Assembly (NCBI GenBank): GCA_944363645.1
Contig: CALVUR010000008.1
Span: 1-58,562, forward strand
Length of the DNA stretch: 58,562 nucleotides
Direction: 5' to 3'
DNA from: an uncultured Clostridia bacterium
GTDB taxonomy: Bacteria > Bacillota > Clostridia > Christensenellales > Borkfalkiaceae
Shown: positions 40,729-48,999 of the stretch, piece after piece
How the letters are laid out: the number at the start of each line of letters is the position of its first letter
How positions within the stretch are numbered: position 1 is the stretch's first letter
Translations under genes and position numbers: made by a program
Notes under the pieces: model-generated
What the model saw: only the letters and a program-made list of their open reading frames with translations
What the model was told of the DNA's origin: nothing
Database searches by the model: none

Positions 40729-41832
40729 TTAGTCGGGTAATTTCATATCATCTTCTTTTATCCATTGGCGTTTACGCATAAACCAACTCATTAAAATATT
40801 TAATGCTGCTGGTAATATAAACATCAACAAAATTACACCGAGAACATACAAAAAGCCGTTTGAATAATTAAATAAGTCAAACACGCCAACAAGACCGCTT
40901 GTACCCATACCGCCACCTGAAGCACCGCATTGAAGTTTAAACACGCAAGTTGAAATTGGACCTAAGATTGCGCTTGAGATTATCATAGGAAGCATTATTA
41001 TTGGCTTTTTCATGATATTAGGAATTTGCAACATACTTGTGCCGATGCCTTGAGAGATAAGACCGGAAAAGCCGTTTTCTTTAAACGATGCGACTGCAAA
41101 GCCAACCATGTGGCAAGCGCACCCTACTGTTGCAGCACCACCAGCAAGCAAGATTGCTTGAATTTGAGTTGCATCGCCTGACGCCAACACCGGGCTTGCG
41201 ACAGCCACCCAAATTGCGGCAGATGATGTTGGCATTGTTAAAAGTATGCCCATGATAACTGCAATTACCAGACCCATTACAAAGGGTGCAAAGTTTGTTG
41301 CGATTGCAATAAACAAGCCGAGTTTGTTTATGAGCCAAATAAAGGGATACGATATATAAATACCAGCAAAACTTAAAAGCATTACGCCAAGTGGGACAAT
41401 TAAGATGTCAAGTTTTGTTTTGCCAGCGTAAAGCCCAACAAGTTCGATAACAAACATTGTGGTAACATATGCGCCGATTGGGTTGCCCGGTCCGCTTATT
41501 GTAAGCGTTCCGCCGAGCAAAATTTTATCTGCAAATGCGCCGATAAGACCTGCACACGCTGCAGAGAAAATTAGCAGTTTGTTTTTACCGAGTGCGTAAG
41601 CAATACCGATGCCGATGCCTGCGCCCATAAGCTGTTTTGCGATGTTTGCAATATTTAATAGTGCGTTACCGATAAAGTTATCGCCTATCCAGCCGGCAAT
41701 CTGCGCCAAAATTGTGCCAGCAATAAGTGTTACGAAAAGCCCTTGCGCCATGCCAGAAAACGCTGTAATAAAGTAACGTTTTGGTATGGCTTTTACGTAT
41801 GCCAAAAATTTTTCTTTCATACCTTCACCCAT
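40729..41832 (-). CDS. PTS EIIC-like membrane protein (PTS_EIIC_2 family)
   Basis: 367-aa membrane protein with about ten helices. Segments GMAQGLFVTLIAGTI, GAGIGIGIAYALG, SGPGNPIGAYV, PTSSAAIWVAVASP and the glycine-rich QCGASGGGMGTSGLVG match the family of EIIC-like proteins that occur without EIIA or EIIB. Its start codon shares bases with the stop of the decarboxylase gene (TAATG), so it is translationally coupled. It might move the decarboxylase substrate or product rather than a sugar; this is inference. Confidence 0.8.
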   Translation of the reverse strand: MGEGMKEKFLAYVKAIPKRYFITAFSGMAQGLFVTLIAGTILAQIAGWIGDNFIGNALLNIANIAKQLMGAGIGIGIAYALGKNKLLIFSAACAGLIGAFADKILLGGTLTISGPGNPIGAYVTTMFVIELVGLYAGKTKLDILIVPLGVMLLSFAGIYISYPFIWLINKLGLFIAIATNFAPFVMGLVIAVIMGILLTMPTSSAAIWVAVASPVLASGDATQIQAILLAGGAATVGCACHMVGFAVASFKENGFSGLISQGIGTSMLQIPNIMKKPIIMLPMIISSAILGPISTCVFKLQCGASGGGMGTSGLVGVFDLFNYSNGFLYVLGVILLMFILPAALNILMSWFMRKRQWIKEDDMKLPD

Positions 41833-43226
41833 TATTTACCTGTATCTTTTTTTATATCATCAATAAGTTGGTCGATAATTTGCTTTTTGTGGAATGGGAA
41901 AATTATGATGTGTGCCTTTTCCACTTTGTCTTCTGTAAAAGTAGTAAGTTGATATTTTTTACAAATTGAATCGCTTGGCTTATTTATCACGAAAATATTA
42001 CATTTATCTTCGTCAAAGGTCAAGTAATCTATATTATTTTCTTTTAATTTTTCTTTAAAATAATTTACATTTTCAATATAATGGTCTGGCTTTTTTAAGT
42101 ACATAAATTCCTTAATGCGTTGCATTGTGGAAAATGGCGGAAAATCACGTGAGCCGAGCATGGTTGAATCTTCTTGACCGATGTAATCGATTTGTTTGCG
42201 TTTGTCCCTGCTTAACGAAATTAAAATTCCGTTTGCACGTGATGTGCCTAAAAATTTATGTAAACTTATTGAGATTGAATCAACATTTAAACTTTTAAGG
42301 TCGCTAATTTTGGGTGCGCTTTCTTGATTTGCTGGAATACCGCCATAAAGCGCAGCATCTAAATGACAATAAAATTCTATGTTGCGACTAATTAAATATT
42401 GGGTGATTTGCTTGACGTCGTCAATTGCGCCCTCTTTTGTTGTGCCCCATGTTAAAACAAGGATAACCGGCCTATAGCCCGACTTTTGGTCGTTTTCAAT
42501 CTTTTCTTTTAAGTCGTCAACGCTGATAGATCCGTCTAAATTTGTATTAACAACTTCGTAAGGATAAACGCTTCCTACACGGTTATTATAGACAAATTTT
42601 TCCACTGAGTAATGGGTTTTGTTGGAAAAGTAAAGTTTTGCGTTTGGGTATTTGTTAAAGCCTTCACGAATCGCCCAGAAGTTGCTTTCCGTGCCGCCCG
42701 TTGTAACATATCCCCAAAATTCGCCGTCTTTTAAGCCGAAACTTTGCGCAAACATTTTGATGATTTCACGCTCTACTTCCTTGCTATCCATACCGTAGTT
42801 ACCACGCTGATATGGGTCGCCACAGTTGTTCATAAGGTATAATTTACTTTCCAAAAACCTTAAATATGACGTGATATATGAGTATTCTTCCATGTTTGCA
42901 GGATAGCCGAACATGTAATCACGCTTTAACAAATTGTTGTTATAAAGTTCTTCTACCTTCTTAAGATATTCAAGGTCGCTTTCAAACACTTTTTTGACTT
43001 CTTGCGCAGTCATATTTTGCGACTTTAACTTGTTGTAGTCCACAATTTGACCGAGCCTTAAAATAAGTTTTTCGTAATAATTTACCTTACTTTGTAAGTT
43101 TGCAATGTTAGATAAAATTTCATCTAACATTTCGCCATTTAAGGTGTTATCTGATTCAAAAAGTGTTTGCTTTCCTTTTTCGTAAAGGCTGGTTACGTCA
43201 TCTATTGACACGCCAAAATAGTCCAT
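41832..43226 (-). CDS. PLP-dependent group II decarboxylase (histidine decarboxylase-like)
   Basis: 464-aa enzyme of the group II amino acid decarboxylases. TTGGTESNFWAIREG binds the cofactor phosphate, HLDAALYGG carries the PLP-pairing Asp, and SISLHKFLG holds the Schiff-base lysine. The N-terminal ~90 residues are helical and non-canonical. Gross similarity is to pyridoxal histidine decarboxylases, but substrate residues cannot be checked by eye. First gene of a two-gene operon with the EIIC-like protein. Confidence 0.85.
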   Translation of the reverse strand: MDYFGVSIDDVTSLYEKGKQTLFESDNTLNGEMLDEILSNIANLQSKVNYYEKLILRLGQIVDYNKLKSQNMTAQEVKKVFESDLEYLKKVEELYNNNLLKRDYMFGYPANMEEYSYITSYLRFLESKLYLMNNCGDPYQRGNYGMDSKEVEREIIKMFAQSFGLKDGEFWGYVTTGGTESNFWAIREGFNKYPNAKLYFSNKTHYSVEKFVYNNRVGSVYPYEVVNTNLDGSISVDDLKEKIENDQKSGYRPVILVLTWGTTKEGAIDDVKQITQYLISRNIEFYCHLDAALYGGIPANQESAPKISDLKSLNVDSISISLHKFLGTSRANGILISLSRDKRKQIDYIGQEDSTMLGSRDFPPFSTMQRIKEFMYLKKPDHYIENVNYFKEKLKENNIDYLTFDEDKCNIFVINKPSDSICKKYQLTTFTEDKVEKAHIIIFPFHKKQIIDQLIDDIKKDTGK

Positions 43227-43251
43227 AATTCACCTAAAAATTGTTTTTTAT

Positions 43252-43304
43252 CGCTGAAAAAGGGCGATAACGGGCTTATAGCCCCACTTTTTAAAATTTC
43301 AGCG
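43252..43304. repeat. Core element nested in a longer palindrome (decarboxylase leader)
   Basis: Core element copy 13 (43257-43292) is enclosed by CGCTGAAA (43252-43259) and TTTCAGCG (43297-43304). It lies in the ~170-nt leader of the decarboxylase mRNA, 26 bp before the ATG. The T-run follows it only on the plus strand. Confidence 0.75.
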
Positions 43305-43402
43305 TTTTTTTAACTTGATAAATTTACTTTTAAATTTTACTTAAATTACTTGTAAAAATTAAGTAAAGGAAGTTAAAAATTGTGCTAAATTTCTCAAAAA
43401 TT

Positions 43403-43431
43403 ATAATAACATAGTTGTGTTTTATTTGCAA
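43403..43431 (-). promoter_or_regulatory. Promoter of the decarboxylase operon
   Basis: Minus strand TTGCAA (43426-43431), 17-nt spacer, TATTAT (43403-43408). Confidence 0.6.
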
Positions 43432-43455
43432 TGATTTAAATGGGAAAAATAAAAA

Positions 43456-43477
43456 ATACCCGCTAAATTGCGGGTAT
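43456..43477 (-). terminator. Terminator of the DUF3592-like gene
   Basis: ATACCCGC (43456-43463), loop TAAATT, GCGGGTAT (43470-43477), with a U-run on the minus strand. Confidence 0.85.
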
Positions 43478-43538
43478 AGAAAAATTTGTAATTACACACT
43501 TTTTAAATATAAATTTTAAACCAAAAAACTGAAAAATT

Positions 43539-43994
43539 TTATTTGACCATGCTTTTTCTTAAAACTTCGACATCTAAAACGGCACGGTGTTTATAAATTA
43601 AAATTGGTAAGTTGTCGCCCACATTTAAGTGGTCAAAAATATCCTTTGTAACTTGCAAAATTGCAGTAATTTGCTTGCCGTCGTCTGCGGTATAAGTGTA
43701 TTCGACTTCAAACACATTGTTATCGCCAAAAAGGTTTGAATTGTCTTTATTTTGTTCTTCCATTTTGGTAACTACTGCCATTGCCCTTTTGCCACGTTTA
43801 TTTACTTTTTTATCTAAAATGAAAAAGATAATGTTAAGTAGCGAAAAACCAAGTGCCAAAACGCCCAGCACAAGAAAAACAATGAACATTTCTAAGCTGT
43901 GCACCTTATAGGCGTAAATGATTAAGTAAACCATTACGGCACTGAAAATAAGTGCAAAACCACCTAAATAGATATTACCGCTTCTGCGTTTCAT
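43539..43994 (-). CDS. Membrane protein, DUF3592-like
   Basis: 151-aa protein with two transmembrane helices (about 8-28 and 34-58) followed by a beta-rich domain (KRAMAVVTKMEEQNKDNS ... VFEVEYTYTADDGKQITA), the pattern of DUF3592 proteins. Function unknown. Single-gene unit. Confidence 0.65.
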   Translation of the reverse strand: MKRRSGNIYLGGFALIFSAVMVYLIIYAYKVHSLEMFIVFLVLGVLALGFSLLNIIFFILDKKVNKRGKRAMAVVTKMEEQNKDNSNLFGDNNVFEVEYTYTADDGKQITAILQVTKDIFDHLNVGDNLPILIYKHRAVLDVEVLRKSMVK

Positions 43995-44202
43995 AAATCA
44001 CCTTGATAATTTTTTTGTTTTTGGCTTGCAAAAACTAATTACAATATAACATAAAGCGAAAAATAAATCAAGCAAAAGCATAAACCTTATCTTATTTTTG
44101 CGCTATGCTTAGTAATTTGTAGTAAAGTTTTTAATTTTTAACCGCCACTTTTTAATGGCTAAATTTTGTCAATTTTATCTTAAATTTTAGCCCCTTTTTG
44201 CC

Positions 44203-44240
44203 AAAAAGTCCCCCTATAGGTCGATTATCGAGCATTTTTT
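44203..44240. repeat. Palindromic core element, copy 14
   Basis: AAAAAGTCCCC, core variant CTATAGGTCGATTATCG, AGCATTTTTT. Lies in the 44.0-44.3 kb gap between divergent genes, not after a stop; otherwise this gap is plain AT-rich DNA. Confidence 0.8.
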
Positions 44241-44327
44241 GATTTTTTCGACTTGTTTTCTATTATCAATTTCACCCATTTTTCCGCTTTGTTTTCATTT
44301 TAATTTTCAATCTTTTTCAATATCCGC

Positions 44328-44356
44328 TTGACATTATTATAATTGCCTATTATAAT
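44328..44356 (+). promoter_or_regulatory. Consensus promoter of the padR operon
   Basis: TTGACA (44328-44333), 17-nt spacer, TATAAT (44351-44356). The string TTATAATTG occurs twice, once in the spacer and once at the -10 box. Confidence 0.85.
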
Positions 44357-44361
44357 TGTTA

Positions 44362-44383
44362 TATATTCTACTTGTGGAATATA
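44362..44383 (+). promoter_or_regulatory. Operator-like palindrome at the padR start site
   Basis: TATATTC (44362-44368), 8-nt centre, GAATATA (44377-44383), spanning the expected first transcribed base. Position and symmetry suit autorepression by the PadR protein. Confidence 0.55.
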
Positions 44384-44404
44384 AAATTTTATTTGGAGCA
44401 GTTT

Positions 44405-44947
44405 ATGTTAAAGTACGGAATACTTGGTTTGTTAAATTATGGTGATATGACCGGTTATGAGATACGTGAAGCCTTTAATAGTTCACTAAACTATTTTTGG
44501 AATGCGCAGACAAGTCAAATTTACCGTGAACTTAATGAACTTGAAAAAAATGGCTGGATAGTGAAAAACAATGTTGTGCAAGTTGGAAAGCCAAACAAAA
44601 ATGTTTGTACCATAACAAGTAGTGGCAAAGCCGAATTTTTAAGATGGCTTTTAGAGGATAATATTCATTGTGAAAGTCGCTCGCCTTTACTTATGAAAAT
44701 ATTCTTTATGGGTGAACTTCCAAAGGAAAATACCCTTGATTTTTTCAAAAAACTGAATACGTCGTCCACTGTTAATGAAAAAATGCTTGATAGTACCGAC
44801 AATTCGATCAATTTTTACAAACAATATGTCCCTGACGAAAAGTGTTCTATTTTTTGGCAGATGACCGCTGATTTTGGTAAGCGTTACAATAAAATGCTTG
44901 CCGAATGGAGTCAAAATTGCATAGATATTTTAAATAATGAGGGTTAA
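44405..44947 (+). CDS. PadR family transcriptional regulator
   Basis: 180-aa regulator. Residues 1-85 form a winged helix (MLKYGILGLLNYGDMTGYEI ... SQIYRELNELEKNGWI, then GKPNKNVCTITSSGKAEFLRWL), the PadR signature; the rest is the helical dimerisation tail of the longer PadR subfamily. The start at 44405 follows GGAG. The stop is one base before the next gene, so it probably controls the oxidoreductase fusion it is cotranscribed with. Confidence 0.9.
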   Translation: MLKYGILGLLNYGDMTGYEIREAFNSSLNYFWNAQTSQIYRELNELEKNGWIVKNNVVQVGKPNKNVCTITSSGKAEFLRWLLEDNIHCESRSPLLMKIFFMGELPKENTLDFFKKLNTSSTVNEKMLDSTDNSINFYKQYVPDEKCSIFWQMTADFGKRYNKMLAEWSQNCIDILNNEG

Positions 44948-44948
44948 A

Positions 44949-46694
44949 ATGAAGATTTTATTGATAAATGGAAGCCCTAAGGGCGAGCGTAGCAACACAC
45001 TTAAATTGAGCAACGCTTTTATAGACGGAATTAGAGAAAATTATGACGAAAGCACATATAGTTCCCCTTTAATTGTTGAGCGAATTGATGTAAAAACCCT
45101 TAACATCATGCCATGTCTTGGGTGTTTTGCCTGTTGGAAAAACACGCCCGGCAAGTGCTGTATTAAAGATGATATGCAAAATGTGCTTGAGAAAATTTTG
45201 TGGGCGGACCTTGTAATTTGGTCATTCCCCTTGTATTATTTTAGTCTGCCGGGAAAACTTAAAACGCTTATTGACAGACAACTTCCGCTTAATCTTCCTT
45301 TTATGGACAGAGATCCCGAGGGTGGTGGGCATCCGTCACGTTACGACATGGCTGGCAAAAAAACCGTACTTATTTCCACTTGTGGATTTTACACCGCCAA
45401 AGGCAATTATGACAGTGTTATCGCCCAGTTTGACAGAATGTGCGGAAAAGGTTATCAAAGTATTTTTTGTGCGCAAGGTGAACTTTTTAGGGTGGATGAA
45501 CTTAAAAAGCGTACCGATGAGTATTTGGACTTAGTTAAAGTTGCCGGGCGTGAGTTTTTAAGTGGAGGAATTAGCAAGAGCACTTTAAATAAACTTGAAG
45601 AGCCCCTTTACCCCAAAGATGTGTTTGAGCGCATGGCTGACACAAGTTGGGGCGTTGACGAAAAGGGCGAAAAGATGGATGAAACGCTTATCTTTACAAA
45701 ACAGATGGCAAATCTTTACAACCCTTCTTCTTACACGGGGAAAGACATCGTGCTTGAAATGGATTACACCGATGTGAATAGGCGTTATTTTATTTTGCTT
45801 ACTAAGTCAGGTAGCAAGGTTTTGGAAGATTTTGACGGTAACGTTACAACCACCGTCCACACACCCTATTCGGTATGGCTTGACATTGCTACAAACAAAA
45901 TCGATGGACCGACTGCCCTTTTTAAACGAATGTACACCGTTGACGGCGACTTTTCTTTAATGATGAATTGGGACAAGTTTTTTGACGGCAATACGGCGGT
46001 TGACAAAAGCGACGCAAATTTTGATAACACCCCCTACGGTGATAGTAATTTGAGCGACAATTTTAGCACTAAAACCGCCAAGACAATCGGGAATGTGTTT
46101 GAAAATAACGCTTTAGACGAGAAAACTTCCAACACCACTTCGGCAAAAAATAACGCCAAAAAAACCAACATGCTTTGTCTTTTGCTTGGCTGGATGATAT
46201 TTTGGATCGCACCCAGCATTGACCTTAAATGGGGCAGTTTTTTAAGCGTTTTTACATGCTGTTTAATACCACTTTTGTTTTCAAATTATAAATTGATTTT
46301 TTACGACAAACTTTCGCTTGCACTTGTCGGGGCGCTTTCGGTAAGCCTTCTTTTAGGTGCGCCCATCATTTATATAATGCCACTATCATATTTTATTTTT
46401 GGCATTATTTGGACGGTTAGTGCCTTTTTTAAAATTCCACTTACTGCGCATTATTCCTTGAATAACTATGGCGGTGATAAGGCACTTTTAAACCCTTTGT
46501 TTGTAAGAACTAACCGCATACTTACCATCGCTTGGGGCGTTTTATATTTGCTAACACCTATTTGGAGTTACTTTATCATGCTTTCAAGTGCATCAAGTTT
46601 TTTGGGCCTTATAAACTCGGCACTGCCTATTTTTATGGGCATATTTACAGTATGGTTCCAAAAATGGTACCCCTCTAAATTCGCCAAAGGCTAA
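44949..46694 (+). CDS. Flavodoxin-fold NAD(P)H oxidoreductase / SCP2-like / membrane fusion
   Basis: 581-aa three-part protein. Residues 1-~215: FMN reductase domain (MKILLINGSPKGERSNTLKL, CLGCFACWKNTPGKCCIKDDM, WSFPLYYFSLPGKLKTLIDR). Residues ~250-350: SCP2-like hydrophobic-ligand domain (DGPTALFKRMYTVDGDFSLM and NWDKFF). After a Ser/Asn/Lys linker, ~400-580: six transmembrane helices of unknown type. Start after GAGGG, overlapping the padR end. The layout suggests a redox enzyme that takes lipophilic substrates at the membrane. Confidence 0.85.
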   Translation: MKILLINGSPKGERSNTLKLSNAFIDGIRENYDESTYSSPLIVERIDVKTLNIMPCLGCFACWKNTPGKCCIKDDMQNVLEKILWADLVIWSFPLYYFSLPGKLKTLIDRQLPLNLPFMDRDPEGGGHPSRYDMAGKKTVLISTCGFYTAKGNYDSVIAQFDRMCGKGYQSIFCAQGELFRVDELKKRTDEYLDLVKVAGREFLSGGISKSTLNKLEEPLYPKDVFERMADTSWGVDEKGEKMDETLIFTKQMANLYNPSSYTGKDIVLEMDYTDVNRRYFILLTKSGSKVLEDFDGNVTTTVHTPYSVWLDIATNKIDGPTALFKRMYTVDGDFSLMMNWDKFFDGNTAVDKSDANFDNTPYGDSNLSDNFSTKTAKTIGNVFENNALDEKTSNTTSAKNNAKKTNMLCLLLGWMIFWIAPSIDLKWGSFLSVFTCCLIPLLFSNYKLIFYDKLSLALVGALSVSLLLGAPIIYIMPLSYFIFGIIWTVSAFFKIPLTAHYSLNNYGGDKALLNPLFVRTNRILTIAWGVLYLLTPIWSYFIMLSSASSFLGLINSALPIFMGIFTVWFQKWYPSKFAKG

Positions 46695-46706
46695 AATCTT
46701 TAACAT

Positions 46707-46745
46707 AAAAAAACCACTAAACAAAGACGTTTAGTGGTTTTTTTT
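46707..46745 (+). terminator. Terminator of the padR operon
   Basis: AAAACCACTAAAC (46710-46722), loop AAAGAC, GTTTAGTGGTTTT and more T: a perfect 13-bp stem. Confidence 0.9.
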
Positions 46746-46816
46746 GATTGTTTTCTTACTTGTTTTTTACCTTAATTTTCTTGTTTTTTTAATGGTTTTT
46801 TTAGCAGTTTTTACCC

Positions 46817-46853
46817 AAAAAGTGCGCCTATAGGTCGATTATCGCCACTTTTT
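46817..46853. repeat. Palindromic core element, copy 15 (last one seen)
   Basis: AAAAAGTGCGC, core variant CTATAGGTCGATTATCG, CCACTTTTT. After this point I find no further clear copy up to 58562. Confidence 0.85.
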
Positions 46854-46907
46854 GAGTTTTCATTTTCCCCTATAAAAATTTTAAAAAATCAATAAATTTA
46901 AAAAAAT

Positions 46908-46933
46908 AAAGCCCCGCAACGTGCGAAGGCTTT
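46908..46933 (-). terminator. Hairpin after the maltodextrin operon
   Basis: AAAGCC (46908-46913) pairs with GGCTTT (46928-46933), with inner GC pairs, and A-rich DNA to its left. Likely operon terminator, 120 bp after the ugpC stop. Confidence 0.55.
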
Positions 46934-47052
46934 AAGTTTTTTAATATTAATTTTTTCAAATATCGCAAGCAACTTTTTAGTGTCCTGTAAAAACTGCCGA
47001 ACGATGCATTCTTTAGTTAGTTTATAAACAATCTTCTGTTTATAAATCTGAA

Positions 47053-48996
47053 TTATACAATTTTTATGCCACGAGATTTTTCAACCACGCCGACGGAATT
47101 CATATCGGGGCGGATATGAACTTTACCCGATACGGGCTTATCAGTCTTAATGTAAAGAGCTGAGCCTGCCACATTTACTTTAGCAAACTGCTCGGTACCG
47201 TAGTCGAGCATTTCAACAACTTCACCCACTATGCCGTCATCCGAGATTGCCAAGTCATATGGCGACCATTCGTAATCGAAAGAAGTATTAAACACCTTTC
47301 TACCAGAAAGCGCAGAGAACATTTTAAGATAAACTTGCTCTGAAACGGCAAGCTGTTTTTCCCCGATAACGGCATAGTAACTGCGCAACTTTCCGTTTTT
47401 CACCATAGTGAATGTACCGTTTAAGGTGTTCAAGATAGGCATGGGCGAAACTACATTTTTGTCATCTTTATAAAGAGCAATTCTCTTTAAATCGACATTT
47501 ATTGTAGTTTTTCCCTTTTCAACAAGTTTATCGGTAAGAGCAAACAACCGTTTGCCACCTATATCCAACGAAACGAGTACTTGCCCATTTATCTCTTCAC
47601 AACCGACAACGTCTGCGGAAATATCCCCACCAAAAGTTATTGCCGTGGGTGGAAGTAACAGATTGTAATCGCCGTTAGTTAATGAAATCGCCGAAGGAAT
47701 GGCAATTTCTGCGTTACAAAACTGTAATTTTCCGCCGTCCATTTTGCAGTCCAAAAAGTTATACTGCGGTATGCGAGGAAGTATACTTTCTTCCGTTTCT
47801 TTATCAAAAAGGTGAACGGCTGATATATCGAGTGCTGCTTCTAAAATATCGTCGGTCTTATAGTCCTTGAATCCCCCCGCCTTGATTATTATGCGAGTGC
47901 CCGTATCATCAAAACCGTTGCCATTCATGTCTATGTCGCCGTAAACCAACGTTTCAGTACCGAGTTCCTCAGTATGAGAAATCTTTACCTTAATTTTCGC
48001 TGTGCTTTTTTCTACCTTTTCAAAATCAAGCGATATATCTTCGGCACGTAGACCTATTATCACAGGTTTATCGCCATTTAAATACAATGGCATAGTCTTC
48101 ATCATCATAGAGTATGGAACGGTTATTTTTGCGTCGGAATTGGCAAAATCGATTATGACCTTATCGCCTACCTTTTTTAATGTGCCTTCGAAAAAGTTCA
48201 TTTGTGGCGTACCGATAAAGCCAGCAACAAATTTATTACCCGGATATTTATATAGATTTTTTGGGGTATCTATCTGCTGAATATAGCCATCTTTCATTAC
48301 TACTATGCGTGTACCCATAGTCATCGCTTCGACTTGGTCGTGAGTTACATAGATGAACGTAGTGTTGAGTTTTTTGTGTAATTTTACAATCTCGCTTCTC
48401 ATCTGCGTGCGAAGTTTTGCATCGAGATTGGATAAAGGTTCGTCCAAAAGCATCACTTTAGGTTCACGCACGATAGCACGACCTAAAGCAACACGTTGGC
48501 GTTGACCACCAGACATTTCTTTGGGCTTGCGTTTTAAATAATCGGTTATGCCCAGCACCTTTGCTGCCTCATGCACCTTTTCATCAAGTTCGGCTTTTGT
48601 GTACTTGCGCATAACCTTGATTGGCTGTCCGTTTTTATCGCAGACGGTGTTGCCGTCTTTATCCTTTTTTACATCAGGAATTCTGCGCATACGTAGCCCG
48701 AAAGCGATATTTTCGTAAATAGTCATATGCGGATAGAGCGCATAGTTTTGGAACACCATCGCTATATCCCTATCCTTAGGCTCAAGCTCATTGACGACGA
48801 CATCGCCTATTTTGAGTTCTCCCGCGGTTATGGGTTCAAGTCCGGCAATCATACGCAGCACCGTCGACTTGCCGCACCCGGACGGGCCGACAAAGACTAT
48901 GAACTCCTTGTCGGCTATCTGCATATTGAAGTCGTTTACAGCCTTTGTGCCGTTGGGATAGACTTTATATATATGTTTCAAACTTAAATCAGCCAT
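47053..48996 (-). CDS. ugpC: Sugar ABC transporter ATP-binding protein (UgpC/MsmK/MalK type), extended
   Basis: ATPase of the maltodextrin importer: Walker A GPSGCGKST (37-45), Q-loop FQNYALYPH, signature MSGGQ (161-165), Walker B VMLLDEPLSNLD, H-loop VTHDQVEAM. 647 aa against ~370 usual. An insertion at 107-132 carries KDKDGNTVCDKNG, resembling metal-loop sequence; the C-terminus has a normal TOBE region with an added DMNGNGFDD loop and about 280 further residues of beta-rich, TOBE-like sequence. Last gene of the operon. Such ATPases can serve several importers. Confidence 0.92.
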   Translation of the reverse strand: MADLSLKHIYKVYPNGTKAVNDFNMQIADKEFIVFVGPSGCGKSTVLRMIAGLEPITAGELKIGDVVVNELEPKDRDIAMVFQNYALYPHMTIYENIAFGLRMRRIPDVKKDKDGNTVCDKNGQPIKVMRKYTKAELDEKVHEAAKVLGITDYLKRKPKEMSGGQRQRVALGRAIVREPKVMLLDEPLSNLDAKLRTQMRSEIVKLHKKLNTTFIYVTHDQVEAMTMGTRIVVMKDGYIQQIDTPKNLYKYPGNKFVAGFIGTPQMNFFEGTLKKVGDKVIIDFANSDAKITVPYSMMMKTMPLYLNGDKPVIIGLRAEDISLDFEKVEKSTAKIKVKISHTEELGTETLVYGDIDMNGNGFDDTGTRIIIKAGGFKDYKTDDILEAALDISAVHLFDKETEESILPRIPQYNFLDCKMDGGKLQFCNAEIAIPSAISLTNGDYNLLLPPTAITFGGDISADVVGCEEINGQVLVSLDIGGKRLFALTDKLVEKGKTTINVDLKRIALYKDDKNVVSPMPILNTLNGTFTMVKNGKLRSYYAVIGEKQLAVSEQVYLKMFSALSGRKVFNTSFDYEWSPYDLAISDDGIVGEVVEMLDYGTEQFAKVNVAGSALYIKTDKPVSGKVHIRPDMNSVGVVEKSRGIKIV

Positions 48997-48999
48997 AAT

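Noticed and set aside
42460..42492. Core-like sequence in the decarboxylase gene (KSGYRPVI)
   Set aside because: It encodes the expected strand before WGTTKEGAID; several core positions differ, so it is probably coincidence.
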